NCBI RefSeq assembly: GCF_047948215.1
Contig: NC_134460.1
Span: 130,440,824 to 130,504,823, forward strand
DNA length: 64,000 nucleotides
Source: Lycorma delicatula
Taxonomy: Eukaryota > Arthropoda > Insecta > Hemiptera > Fulgoridae
Direction: 5' to 3'
Below the pieces are notes generated by a model that saw only the letters and a program-made list of their open reading frames with translations, did no database searches and was not told the DNA's origin. Positions 11,801 through 23,090 of this stretch are shown in pieces (positions within the stretch are counted from its first letter, which is position 1; every line of letters begins with the position of its first letter). A program made the translations under genes and the position numbers.

Positions 11801-14800
11801 TATTTTTTTTATAATTTATTTTTTCAAGAATATCTTTCATCACATCATATGTCTCTTTCAAATTAATACCAAAAACGATTGGTATCGAAGAATATTTGTA
11901 ACTATTGCGTAGTAGAACCACTTTTAAACTATACTTGGACGAATCTATGAAAAGATGCCAGTCCTCAGGTTTATGAACATGTCCTAAGTGCAACATAAGC
12001 TCATTAATACTTGTGCAATAAGCCAAATTATTTTCATCAATAAAGTACTGAGAAAGTTCTTTTTGTCGGCTTTGAAAGCCTGATATTTTTGTATTTTTTT
12101 AAAGTAAATTCCAACCTTGGAGTCCTGATCCTAACAGTTCAGCTTGACTTTTTGATAAATTTAAATCTCTAACCAAGTCATTTAACTCACCTTGTGACAT
12201 ATGTGACTTATTATAAGATAATTCAAAATCAAAATCATTCTTGTCTTCTTCAGTACTGCCTGATTCTTCATTGCTGTTTTCAAAACATACATTCACAGAT
12301 GGCTCAGAAATTGGAATAATTTCACTGTGAGCTACAGGCCTGACTGCAGATTGTAATGAAAGATATTTTACAGTATGTTCAGATTTTTTAGAAATTCCAG
12401 ACACACTTATAAACAATAGTAACAATCGGTTACATGATCCTTTGGTTCACGCCAAAACATCGGTACACCAAATGGTAAAACTTTCGGTGTACCTTTCAGC
12501 CACTCTCTTAAATACACAGAAAAATTAGTGCATACTATATTAGGAACCCATATCTTATCTTGATCACCAATTTTACACTGAAAGTACAAATGATATGCTT
12601 TTTTAATGAAAGGGGTAATGTTTTTTTTAATTGATTTTACAGCAAACTCACCACACACATAACAAAAGGCAGCCATATCAATTACACAATTTCGAAGCAT
12701 TATGACAGTTTGTTTGACACTGCACTGCACTTATCTAATTTTGTTTGACACTGCACTAACAGTGCAGTGTCAAAACAAAATTAGATAGCAATAAGACTGA
12801 ACAAAATTAATTCATTCCTAAATCCAGTGCTTAATACAAACAAAACAGCTGTGTTTTCAGCTACATGTTTTGATCTGCACAGACATGATTAAACTTGTCC
12901 ATGAAAGCTCATCTTCAGTATCAGATATGATGTCATAATATGTGACTATGATATGATTTAATTCTTTGTCTAATATTGTTTATTTATAACTTATAAATAA
13001 TGTTAATAAAATTAAACAATAAAAAATGAGCTAACAAAATACAATATAGGAGCTAAGAACGCTAACTATATGTTGAAAAATGAAAAAATCCTTTAATTAC
13101 AATTTTTCAAAAATGGTGGGTGATAGAAAGATTCTGAGTTCATATTCACTTTCAGGTTAAAAAACAGATTAAAATCATATGTCGCATGTTAGGAAACAAA
13201 AATTATGTTTATAGGTGTAATCTTATTCATCCAGTAGACAACCTAATTAAAGTTTTTAAGTAGTTTTTATCAGTTTTAAAATTTCTTTAGGCTGACTCTT
13301 AATGGTATATTTCACATAAACACAAAATAAACCAAATACAATACATGCACAAGCTTATTTCTTAAAAAAAAAAAGTAATTTGATCAAACTATAAAATAAC
13401 CATTGATTTAGAGATAATTTATTTTACACAGAAATAACCTTTATAAAATTGTTGGGGATGCATAATCCCAAGCATTTAAATCCAAAAATTCAGCAACCAA
13501 TTTTTTTTTTTTACTGAGAAACAATCTTTTTAAACTAAGATTTTTGACTGCCAGTTAATGACTTCCAGAATTAATTGATTTTGTGATGCAATATTTGTTA
13601 CATATAATGTATACTTATAGCAATAGTCATACTATGAATGTCATTCAGATGTGACTCTGTATTAATTAAAACAGTAAAGTTCATTTACATGTTTCTGGCA
13701 TATATTGTAACATTAGCGATATATAAAGCATAATAACTTAAAAACTTGAGATGATAGAGAATTAATGAATATATATTTCTCATCAGTGCAAAATTCCTAT
13801 TCAAGGCTCATTCCCTTTTCTGTTCTAAAAATTATGTTGACTAGTATAATTTTTTGTATCATTAATGACTACTACCATTGTTTTCAAACACTTTCACAAT
13901 CCCTATGTCCTGCTCTAATGAAAGAAAATAGTTTTCACAAAATAAGAAAAAAATAGTTAGACTATCTAGAGTTAGAGCACATTTGTTTATATTATGATAA
14001 AAACTAATTTATTAGAAAAGTTGACATTGATTTTCTTTTTTATTACTAAATAATTTTATTAATTTGTGTGATATTTGTGGCGCTATATGTAAATATGTAT
14101 ATTGCCACAACCCAGTGAGCTTTAGTTCATGTTCAATAGTAGATTATGATTTTTTTTCTATGATCCTTCTCTTAATTTTCTCAATATGCAACTTTCAGTC
14201 TTTACATTTCTTGCAAATGGGCAAATGGCTTTTTTCACACAGCTGATGAAGGTCTAGCCAATTTTGTATATTACTAGTATGATTTGCTACTTATATATGT
14301 TCTTTTAGTTACTCACAGTAAAAAAATTGTATCATTGGTATGCAATAAAAAAACAGTCATTATGCGGTACTTCATAATGTAATACAAGTAGGATACCAAA
14401 GAGCCAAAGCGGAAAACAACTTAAACGAGTCCTTTGCAGACAAAAGCCTAGACAGATGATGTGTAACAGCATTAATCTTGCTAAAAACACAATCATTCGA
14501 AAAAATGATTTTATATGCCAAACAATTAATACTAACATTTCACAACATAAACATTTCATAGTTATACTGTATGGAATTATTTGATAACTGCTTTAAGAAA
14601 ATATATTGAAATTATTAAATATCTTCTTGTAATTTAGAAATTAGTGCTAGTTTCAGAGCTTAGAGCTAACTATACAATAGAATTTATCACACAACATTTA
14701 TTCCTAAATGATTAGAAATCCTCTTTTTTATAATTTTAAGTATAGAATTGAAAAACCTTATTAGACAATAACATAGTGATAAGTAATATTTTTTTTTTTT

Positions 14801-17800
14801 TTTTTTTTTGTCTTCAGTCATTTGACTGGTTTGATGCAGCTCTCCAAGATTCCCTATCTAGTGCTAGTCGTTTCATTTCAGTATACCCTCTACATCCTAC
14901 ATCCCTAACAATTTGTTTTACATACTCCAAACGTGGCCTGCCTACACAATTTTTCCCTTCTACCTGTCCTTCCAATATTAAAGCGACTATTCCAGGATGC
15001 CTTAGTATGTGGCCTATAAGTCTGTCTCTTCTTTTAACTATATTTTTCCAAATGCTTCTTTCTTCATCTATTTGCCGCAATACCTCTTCATTTGTCACGT
15101 TATCCACCCATCTGATTTTTAACATTCTCCTATAGTACCACATTTCAAAAGCTTCTAATCTTTTCTTCTCAGATACTCCGATTGTCCAAGTTTCACTTCC
15201 ATATAAAGCGACACTCCAAACATACACTTTCAAAAATCTTTTCCTGACATTTAAATTAATTTTTGATGTAAACAAATTATATTTCTTACTGAAGGCTCGT
15301 TTAGCTTGTGCTATTCGGCATTTTATATCGCTCCTGCTTCGTCCATCTTTAGTAATTTTACTTCCAAATAACAAAATTCTTCTACCTCCATTATCTTTTC
15401 TCCTCCTATTTTCACATTCAGCGGTCCATCTTTGTTATTTCTACTACATTTCATTACTTTTGTTTTGTTCTTGTTTATTTTCATGTGATAGTTCTTGCGT
15501 AGGACTTCATCTATGCCGTTCATTGTTTCTTCTAAATCCTTTTTACTCTCGGCTAGAATTACTATATCATCAGCAAATCGTAGCATCTTTATCTTTTCAC
15601 CTTGTACTGTTACTCCGAATCTAAATTGTGCTTTAACATCATTAACTGCTAGTTCCATGTAAAGATTAAAAAGTAACGGAGATAGGGAACATCCTTGTCG
15701 GACTCCCTTTCTTATTAGGGCTTCTTTCTTATGTTCTTCAATTGTTACTGTTGCTGTTTGGTTCCTGTACATGTTAGCAATTGTTCTTCTATCTCTGTAT
15801 TTGAACCCTAATTTTTTTAAAATGCTGAACATTTTATTCCAGTCTACGTTATCGAAAGCCTTTTCTAGGTCTATAAACGCCAAGTATGTTGGTTTGTTTT
15901 TCTTTAATCTTCCTTCTACTATTAATCTGAGGCCTAAAATTGCTTCCCTTGTCCCTATACTTTTCCTGAAACCAAATTGGTCTTCTCCTAACACTTCTTC
16001 CACTCTCCTCTCAATTCTTCTGTATAAAATTCTAGTTAAGATTTTTGATGCATGACTAGTTAAACTAATTGTTCTGTATTCTTCACATTTATCTGCCCCT
16101 GCTTTCTTTGGTATCATAACTATAACACTTTTTTTGAAGTCTGATGGAAATTCCCCATTTTCATAAATATTACACACCAGTTTGTATAATCTATCAATCG
16201 CTTCCTCACCTGCACTGCGCAGTAATTCTACAGGTATTCCGTCTATTCCAGGAGCCTTTCTGCCATTTAAATCTTTTAATGCTCTCTTAAATTCAGATCT
16301 CAGTATTGTTTCTCCCATTTCATCCTCCTCAACTTCCTCTTCTTCCTCTATAACACAATTTTCTAATTCATTTCCTCCGTATAACTCTTCAATATATTCC
16401 ACCCATCTATCGACTTTACCTTTCGTATTATATATTGGTGTACCATCTTTGATTAACACATTATTAGATTTTAATTTATGTACCCCAAAATTTTCCTTAA
16501 CTTTCCTGTATGCTCCGTCTATTTTACCAATGTTCATTTCTCTTTCCACTTCTGAACACTTTTCTTTAATCCACTCTTCTTTCACCAGTTTGCACTTCCT
16601 GTTTATAGCATTTCTTAATTTCCGATAGTTCCTTTTACTTTCTTCATCACTAGCATTCTTATATTTTCTACGTTCATCCATCAGCTGCAATATATCGCCT
16701 GAAACCCAAGGTTTTCTACCGGTTCTCTTTATTCCGCCTAAGTTTGCTTCTGCTGATTTAAGAATTTCCTTTTTAACATTCTCCCATTCTTCTTCTACAT
16801 TTTCTACCTTATCTTTTTTACTCAGACCTCTTGCGATGTCCTCCTCAAAAATCTTCTTTACCTCCTCTTCCTCAAGCTTCTCTAAATTCCACCGATTCAT
16901 CTGACACCTTTTCTTCAGGTTTTTAAACCCCAATCTACATTTCATTATCACCAAATTATGGTCGCTATCAATGTCTGCTCCAGGGTAAGTTTTGCAGTCA
17001 ACGAGTTGATTTCTAAATCTTTGCTTAACCATGATATAATCTATCTGATACCTTCCAGTATCGCCTGGCTTTTTCCAAGTGTATATTCTTCTATTATGAT
17101 TTTTAAATTGGGTGTTGGCAATTACTAAATTATACTTCGTGCAAAATTCTATAAGTCGGTCCCTTCTTTCATTCCTTTTGCCCAGCCCGTATTCACCCAC
17201 TATATTCCCTTCCTTGCCTTTTCCAATGCTTGCATTCCAATCTCCAACTATTATTAAATTTTCATCTCCTTTTACGTGTTTAATTGCTTCATCAATCTCT
17301 TCGTATACACACTCTACCTCATCATCATCATGGGCGCTTGTAGGCATATAGACATTAACAATCGTTGTCGGTTTAGGTTTTGATTTTATCCTTATTACAA
17401 TGATTCTATCGCTATGCGTTTTGAAATACTCCACTCTCCTCCCTATCTTCTTGTTCATCACGAAACCTACTCCTGCCTGCCCATTATTTGACGCTGAGTT
17501 AATTACTCTAAAATCACCTGACCAAAAGTCGCCTTCCTCTTCCCACCGAACCTCACTAATTCCTACTATATCCACATTTGTCCTACCCATTTCCCTTTTT
17601 AAATTTTCTAGCCTACCAACCTTTTTCAAGCTTCTAACATTCCACGCTCCGACTCGTAGAATGTTATTTTTTAATTTTCTGGTGACCCCTTCCTTAGTAG
17701 TCCCCACCCGGAGATCCGAACGGGGGACTATTTTACCTCCGGAATGTTTTACCAAGGAAGGCGCCTCCATTATTGCTATGTGAAAATGCAGAGAGCCACA

Positions 17801-20800
17801 TTTTCTTGGAAAAAAAGCAGCTGTAGTTTTCCATTGCTTTCAGCTGCGCAGTACTCAGAGGACTAAGTGATGTTGATACGGCCGTTTAAGTCGTCCTGAC
17901 TCACGCCCCCTAACAACTACTGAAAGAGCTGCTGCCCTCTTTCAGGAATCATTTCTTAGTCTGGCTCTCAACAGATACCTCTCCGATATGATTGCACCTT
18001 CGGTCCAGCTACTCTGTATCCCTGAGCACTCAAGCCCCCTCACCAACGGCAAGGTCTCATGATTCATAGAGGAGGGATAAGTAATATAATATTTTAATTT
18101 ATATTCAGGGGCAAGCTACCCTAAGAATGAAATTAAGAATGAAATTTACTACCTACCTACCTAAGAATGAAATTAAGTACAAGCTCAAAAAGTTGAGGTA
18201 TAATATTATTCTAATTTGGTTACAATTGATTTTTTTGAATTAACAACAATTGGGGCTAAGACCCAATTATCCGAAACTTTGTACATTTTATTATTGTAAA
18301 CATAAACATATTTTTTTAATTATATGCTGAAGAAAAAAATGTATATCACTCACCATATCAGAACCCTGGTTTAAACTCTCGACATATGATACTTTTCCTT
18401 CTCTATATAATTCGTTATAAGCCTTAATGTATTCAACATTTTTTATAAACATTAAATAATGATTATACTCTTCTTCTATATTAGAATACTGTTTATTAAA
18501 CATCATCTGAAATTCAGACAAAGAAAACCAATAAATCAACCAATACTAATCACCATCAAATCTAATTACTCACTCATTTTCACCTAAGATTATTATTACT
18601 AGAAAACATTTTAACCATGTACATCCAGTTACTAAACGTACTGCAATTAAACTGTAAGAGCATTACAATTCTGTAGGTGTTACTAATTTCAAATCCTAGT
18701 GAAGGCAGTTACTTTTATATGGATTTAAATACTAGATCATGGATACAGGTGTTCTTTTATGCTTGGGTTTCAATTAACCATGCATCTCAGGAATGGCTGA
18801 CCTGAGATTGTACAAGATTACACTTCATTTACATTCATGCATATCATCCTCATTCATCCTTTGAAGTAATACCTTATGGTGGTTCCGGAAGCTAAACAGA
18901 AAAAGTAAAAAGGAGTTATGAATAAAACCAATAATTAAATTATAACCAAGAATTTTGTTTGATAAAGGAGACTAAAAATTCATTCTTACTTATTTTGTAA
19001 CCAGTCTATTGCTTAAAAAATAAATATTAAGAAAATTAGTTGAAAATTAATTTATTATTGTTTCTTAAGTATTGTTGTTTATAATTTTGACTATAAAAAC
19101 CAGGAGGGAATACTAATAACAATAGATCATTGCATGATAGAAGTGCTCCTCTTAATTTATAGTTTTCAGTGAGTTAATGTAGTAGAAAGAAGAAAAAGAA
19201 TTTGATTAAAATGTGCAATTTATTATACGGAGTATAATAGTTTAAGGTCAACTAACCATAATCACTCGTACATACACATGCTAGTTAAATATGCTGTGAA
19301 ACTTTCAAATTAATTATGAGGCAGTGATAATTACCTCTTCTCTACAGCAAATATTGAACTAATATGTTTAATTATAAGAATATAAAATAATATTACCCAT
19401 TCAACACATATAAATATACAATTTTTCTTTTTACTTAAATGTAAATTTCTTCATTTAATTAGATGTAATATTGGTATTGAACATGGATAAAAGATTGGGA
19501 AAACACAAATAATTCGTTCTTGACTTGAAGAAAATAATTCTTTTTTTTTTAATATCTGAAAACCAATAACATTTTAGAAATTTAATTTCAATTTAAGATA
19601 AAACAAAATTGGAAGAAAAATATTTTATTTATAAAGTCAAAAAATTCTTCCACAGTTCTACGCAAGAATACAGATTTTTCACTATTTTATTTTGTATAAT
19701 ATTTTTTGTATAACTTTTTTACACAAAAATGAAAAAAAATTAATTAATTGAAAACGCTAAAATTTTTTTATTTTATTTAATATTAAAATATATTTTCTGT
19801 TTATATGAACATTAAATTAATATAATAATTATTTGATTAAATAATTAAGAATGAGTAGACCCCTACAAACGCACATCACACAACACACAACCAACTCAAA
19901 TTGAGGTTATGTTGTTTGTTGTCGACTTAAATTCAGCGTAACTCAAGAACTATTCAACCATTCTTAATCGCCGGCCTCCATAGCACGAGTGGTACTGTCT
20001 CGGCCTTTCATCCGGAGATCCCAGGTTTAAATCCCGGTTAGGCGTGTCATTTTTACTCGCTACAAACATTGTCATTCATCTCATCCTCAGAAGCAATACC
20101 TAACAGCGGTCTCGGAGGTTAAAAAATAAAAAACCATTCTTCATTAGATTATTTCACCCACAACTTATGATAAATTACTACAGCATATCTAAATTTCAGT
20201 AAGATTTATATCAAATAAGAATAGTTTTTAAAAATAACCCTATAAAAAAATGAAATAAAAATATTTGTCAAAATTACAATAACATACATATTCTATACAA
20301 AATGAAATTTTTCACTTGCTGTAACTCAAAAATAGATTTATGATCATATGAATCGTTTTATTTATTTCCACTTACAAAACATATCCTGAAATTATTTCTC
20401 TTTTCTTCATAAGACATCTGTGTACACAAACATTCTTATCTCTTTAAATCTACCTTTGGTGACTTATTGTATACTTTTCATTGTCCTCTCATTGATTTTA
20501 GAACATTTATCCTTCTATCTAAAATTATTACTTCTGTCTTAAATATTAACCCTTTTTTAAAAAGACATCTACTAATTTTTGTAATTAAATTTGGATAATT
20601 CTCAACATTTTCCTATACTTCAAATTTTAATTTATATTAATCCAGTTTGTTTAAATACAGTCTATTTGTTGCAATCATTTTTTACTCTCTTTAAAATCAC
20701 GTCACATCATATCATATCTAAATTGAATCCCTAGCCATCCTAGTTCCATAATGTTTTACTGCAATTTTTGGTTTTACAAACTCTGCGTAACTAATATTAA

Positions 20801-21510
20801 TCTTCCTATATAGTTTAACATCCTGGATCCATGCATTATATCTTCATTCATTTTTGAAGAATAAATACACAATAGTAAGTACTTTTTACAAATGTTGAAA
20901 TGTATAATATAAGATGTTACGGCCACAAGGTAATGTTGTTCCCTAAGACATACAAGCTCCCTCATCAATGACAGAAACACATGAACACATTTTCTAGAAG
21001 GAGAATAAATAAATAGACATGCTAAATAATCATCATTGATTTATTTACTTGCATTGTTGGTGATAAAGGCTGCTTTTTTTATCTGCCATGTTGATTAACA
21101 TAGATTGTAATTATTAGAATACTCAATTTATTAAAAATATAAAACTTACCCACATGTAGAGATTGTAATTGTAATAATAAAAAATAAAAAAGGTCCACTT
21201 CTCTAGCATTTTAACACACATCTTACAATAATATCAATCTGCTGAAGATTAATGAAAATACTAGTAAAATAGAACAGAATACAAACAACAGTTGGCAAGC
21301 CACAGTTATTATGCTTATTGTAAAAAATTTAAATTACTAGAATGTACTTACTTTGTACTTCTCCCAAGAAACTGTGTCTCCAGGGAATGGTTCAAGCCAA
21401 CTTGTTTCAGAACTGGAATATGATTGATATAATTGCCAATAGGTACAAAAAATTAACAGGCCTATCATAAAGCAACCTTTTTTAGCCATAATTGTACCAA
21501 AAAAAGACAT
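8765..21510 (-). CDS. Gene A: secreted I29 (cathepsin propeptide-like) protein, three exons
   Basis: The predicted protein has 119 residues from exons 21352-21510, 18354-18506 and 8765-8812; both introns are phase 0 with GT-AG ends. It has a signal peptide, then an I29 domain, which in cathepsin L-type zymogens blocks the active-site cleft and in stand-alone form (crammer, CTLA-2, BCPI type) inhibits cysteine proteases in trans. The domain keeps E-x3-H-x3-F-x2-N-x3-I-x3-N (ERFNIN with Arg changed to His), but the GNFD motif reads S-x-N-x-G-x-D, losing Phe. No peptidase domain follows: exon 3 ends in TAG. Start: a conserved Met at 21510 is used; the inner Met at 21489 would give 112 residues and a tighter signal peptide. 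Intron 2 is about 9.5 kb because mobile elements inserted there. The fold assignment is firm; inhibitory function is inferred. Confidence 0.7.
9100..11050. other. Intron 2 of gene A, AT-rich part
   Basis: No gene is supported. A 116-codon plus-strand frame at 9702-10052 is AT-rich and has no recognisable motif. Around 10250-10620 the composition is more balanced and short minus-strand frames occur, possibly an old mobile-element relic that I cannot name. The direct repeat AAATATCTAATTACAAAAT occurs twice near 9500-9550. Confidence 0.4.
11087..12730 (-). pseudogene. Broken copy of a multi-copy arthropod gene family of unknown function
   Basis: Four minus-strand frames (12730-12407, 12425-12099, about 12090-11622, 11641-11087) join into one protein of about 545 residues interrupted by frameshifts near 12415, 12095 and 11630. 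Telling motifs are DHVTDCYYC, the phrase LNDLVRDLNLSK..AELLGS, LFIDSSK.SLKVVLL, GDLKVIAILLGMQLGYTK followed by CFLCKWDSR, and SDEHSECFHQDI near the C-terminus. I recognise these from uncharacterised proteins present in many copies in arthropod genomes, which suggests a mobile element, but I know no demonstrated function. Paired cysteines (CYVC, CYYC, CFLC) could bind zinc. It lies inside intron 2 of gene A, and unit B lacks it. Confidence 0.65.
12709..12788. repeat. Near-perfect 26-bp palindrome at the 5' end of the broken multi-copy gene
   Basis: Arms at 12732-12757 and 12761-12787 are reverse complements, with one extra A in the right arm and a 3-base spacer. The outer part of the left arm (TTTGACACTGCACT) is also directly repeated just before, at 12709-12726. 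It may be a terminal inverted repeat folded back on itself, or the junction of two element ends. Confidence 0.75.
12790..14190. other. Intron 2 of gene A, AT-rich spacer
   Basis: Nothing beyond AT-rich sequence is seen. Short frames at 13765-13956 and 14064-14246 lack motifs and are not supported. Confidence 0.45.
14790..18075 (-). mobile_element. Near-full-length RTE-type LINE with target-site duplication
   Basis: A 3.3-kb non-LTR element on the minus strand. It is flanked by a perfect 12-bp target-site duplication, GATAAGTAATAT, at 14778-14789 and 18076-18087. Its 3' end carries a poly(A) tract (plus-strand T run 14789-14809), and a 5' leader of about 305 bp (18075-17771) precedes the long frame. 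The duplication is still perfect and only one frameshift breaks the ORF, so the insertion is young relative to everything else here. It sits in intron 2 of gene A and is absent from unit B. Clade assignment (RTE/BovB-like) rests on the endonuclease and C-terminal motifs. Confidence 0.85.
14814..17770 (-). pseudogene. RTE-type endonuclease-reverse transcriptase with one frameshift
   Basis: One polypeptide of about 985 residues is broken by a 1-base deletion at the CC of 15364-15365 (plus strand). Before the break, residues 1-815 hold the endonuclease (GAWNVRSL at 41-48, E73, GDWNAS at 176-181, DYIMV at 244-248, SDH at 269-271). They also hold the RT (YRTISL near 565, DQFGFRK at 597-603, FIDLEKAFD at 632-640 with the first catalytic Asp, RQGCSLSPLL at 691-700, FADD at 732-735). 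After it, a 186-codon frame carries LYGSETWTIG, the FEMWYYRRMLKI stretch and GHILRHPG, the usual RTE C-terminus. All catalytic residues are present; only the frameshift prevents full-length translation. The start is the first Met after the leader. Confidence 0.85.
18121..18180. repeat. Short direct repeat
   Basis: CTAAGAATGAAATTAAG occurs at 18121-18137 and again at 18162-18178, with a partial copy and a triple CTAC run between, in intron 2 of gene A just beyond exon 2. The matching place in unit B instead holds a cluster of hairpins. Confidence 0.6.
18354..18506 (-). CDS. Gene A exon 2 (I29 domain core)
   Basis: A 153-nt exon between the acceptor CTGAATTTCAG and donor GTGAGT encodes 51 residues. 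Joined to exon 1 it reads WEKYK then MMFNKQYSN, the opening helix of an I29 domain. It contains the ERFNIN helix with Asn, Ile and Asn intact and His in place of Arg, and ends LNQGSDM where the family consensus is N-x-F-x-D. The identical boundaries in gene B (40132-40284) confirm the exon limits. Confidence 0.75.
18684..18912 (+). mobile_element. tRNA-derived SINE (family 2), 5'-truncated
   Basis: The copy begins at a degenerate B box (TTTCAAATCCTAG), continues through GTGAAGGCAGTTAC, a TGGATAC.GGTGTTC segment and CTGACCTGAGATTGTACAAG, and ends with ATACCTTATGGTGGTTCCGG, AAGCTAAACAG and an A-rich tail. It interrupts homology between intron 1 of gene A and of gene B, so it inserted after the duplication. 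Confidence 0.7.
19966..20131 (+). mobile_element. tRNA-derived SINE (family 1) with target-site duplication
   Basis: A tRNA-like head has an A-box region (GCACGAGTGGTACTG) and B box (GGTTTAAATCC, consensus GGTTCGAATCC), followed by a GCGTGTCATTTTTACTCGCTAC segment and a 3' end ATACCTAACAGCGGTCTCGG, AGGTTAAA and A-rich tail. The direct repeat AACCATTCTT at 19956-19965 and 20132-20141 is the target-site duplication. It lies in intron 1 of gene A and is absent from gene B. Confidence 0.8.
20140..21345. other. Intron 1 of gene A, AT-rich
   Basis: Alignable by eye with unit B (about 40965-41080 and 43300-44390). The shared block 20930-21010 (CAAGCTCCCTCATCAATG, then TTTTCTAGAAGGAGAATAAA) also occurs inverted at about 56925-56990. 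No further exon is seen. Confidence 0.55.
21352..21510 (-). CDS. Gene A exon 1 (signal peptide)
   Basis: A 159-nt coding part ends at donor GTAAGT. The N-terminus MSFFGTIMAKKG precedes a hydrophobic core CFMIGLLIFC and then YWQLYQSYS, a likely signal peptide for secretion, followed by a Trp/Pro-rich linker and VSWEKYK, the first residues of I29. Two in-frame Met codons are conserved with gene B (21510 and 21489). A further Met at 21516 is not conserved in B. Confidence 0.75.
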
Positions 21511-21650
21511 GCTCATATTACTGATAAAAATTTAAAAAAGATTTCTAGTGAATTTATATCAATATGATTGAATGAAATAGCTTACTGATGAATGAAACAG
21601 AACTTTTACCACACTTTGACAAGTAATAATAGTCAACCTGCTGACCATCA

Positions 21651-21660
21651 CTCTTATATA
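21651..21660 (-). promoter_or_regulatory. TATA box of gene A
   Basis: TATATAAGAG on the minus strand lies 141 bp upstream of the conserved start codon. Gene B has the same box in the same place within a conserved block, and the decayed copy C has lost it. This would give a 5' untranslated leader of roughly 110 nt. No experimental evidence. Confidence 0.6.
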
Positions 21661-21661
21661 T

Positions 21662-23090
21662 TCTACAAATAGAGTCATAAAATTAAAACAAAATTGAATG
21701 TATAAATTAATAACATGTATGATGAATAATAAATAATTGTTATTTTTTAATTTTTAATGACATTGTAATTGAGAAAAGCAGTGTAATAAAATGACAAATG
21801 AGTTTAATGAAACATTCAGTCATAAACTAATACAAAATGACATCATATTTATTTTTCGAAAGTAAATAATCACTTATACTGAATTATATCTATTATGATA
21901 AAAATAGTTAGATAGCATCATTTCATGATAAAATGTCTATTGCCTACCAATAATATAGTATTCCATTTTAAATGAAATCAGTAGAAATTAGAAAAAACCC
22001 TTAAAAAATGATGAATTAAACTGTTTTGTATTTAAATGTGTATTCATTATGGAGAAATTGGTATTTTGTTTCAGTAATGTACAATAATTCTTATACATTA
22101 AATTAAACCAGACTATTAATTTTTGTTTTCAAATTTTGAACCATGTTTCTTATGATAATCATAAACTAAATTTAAAGGTAAAAAATAAATGGTTTCAATG
22201 TTTAAAAATTTGTAAAAAATAAAACTAGCAAAATTGTATATGTATGTGTAATATGATTATACAAAATTTTACAAATGCTACATTCATTACTTCTGGCTTA
22301 AATACAAGCAGGTTGGTAAAAAAAGAAAAAACTTATATAATTCAGTAATTTGTAGTAATGTGCAAATGATTTGACCTTTATACATTCATGTCTATGCAGA
22401 CATGGCTTGAATCATTTTGCTATATGTGCCTCGAAAAGTTTTTTACCATTTCACAAACTCCTGAACCACTCAAATAGCAGTGCTGGAAATTTGTTAATAT
22501 ATTGCAAAAAATATCTGAAGAAATTTGTTGAAAAAATTAAACTGTCAGAGGGTCCATGGCTTTGAGCCGACTTATATTAACAAAAAAAAAATCAGGTATT
22601 TATGAAAATAAACTTCAGGTATTTTTTCTTTATTAGTACTGGTTTCATTACACTAATTGCATATTAATTTAGAAAAAATCTTTTATTGCCACATATTATT
22701 AAGGTAAGCTTCATCTTTCATTTTAAGCACTATTCATACAAATAGAAGTAGAAATGATCCCCTCTGAATTACTCATCACTAATTCTGTACTTCATGAGTA
22801 GCTAGATAAAAAAAATGATCTATAAAATTAATTTCAATTCCTTCTGCAAAAATTTTGATTTTATTAAAAATTATTTTTGTTTTATATTTGATCCTTGAAA
22901 AAGACTGTAAACTATTACAGCCTACCTTGCTCACAGGTAGTCCTGCAGGCTGATCATTTACTTCCTCTTTTCTTCCATCCTTGAGTTAGAATGTTTTCCT
23001 TTCCTTACCTGTTTTTTTTTCATGGATAACCATCATGGGGATTGGGTCAGCCACTATATTGTCGCAATGTGCAGTATCTTTCTAACAACT
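21662..23090. other. Upstream region of gene A
   Basis: No gene. Homology with the gene B upstream region runs to about 22830, including the block AATGAAACATTCAGTCATAA (21807-21826), which is also present inverted in unit C near 56040. Short frames such as 22371-22565 are not supported. Confidence 0.5.

Larger units (their letters stand above)
8180..22870. repeat. Segmental duplication unit A
   Basis: This block matches 36670-45950 in the same order and orientation across exons, introns and flanks. Matching anchor pairs include 8560-8700 with 36880-37020, 8870-9100 with 37220-37450, 14190-14760 with 39170-39650, 18120-18640 with 39990-40470, 20400-20540 with 40965-41080, 20930-21000 with 43910-44000, and 21230-22830 with 44240-45930. 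Size differences are explained by later insertions: an RTE element, three SINE-like insertions and a broken multi-copy gene in this unit. Confidence 0.8.

Noticed and set aside
14332..14559. 75-codon minus-strand frame in gene A intron 2
   Set aside because: The matching sequence in unit B (about 39290-39480) contains stops in the same frame, so it is conserved only through the segmental duplication.
15771..17783. Plus-strand frames of 79-148 codons across the RTE element
   Set aside because: They are shadows opposite the RTE coding strand, rich in Ser, Leu and Phe as expected for antisense frames.
18291..18539. Single-exon 82-residue I29-like protein
   Set aside because: The frame runs through the donor GTGAGT into intron sequence; the I29 part is exon 2 of a spliced gene, confirmed by gene B.
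19966..20131. tRNA gene called from A and B box sequences (also at 42376 and 29152)
   Set aside because: The sequences cannot fold into a full cloverleaf, are followed by a shared SINE body and A-rich tail, and occur in several copies, so they are SINE heads.
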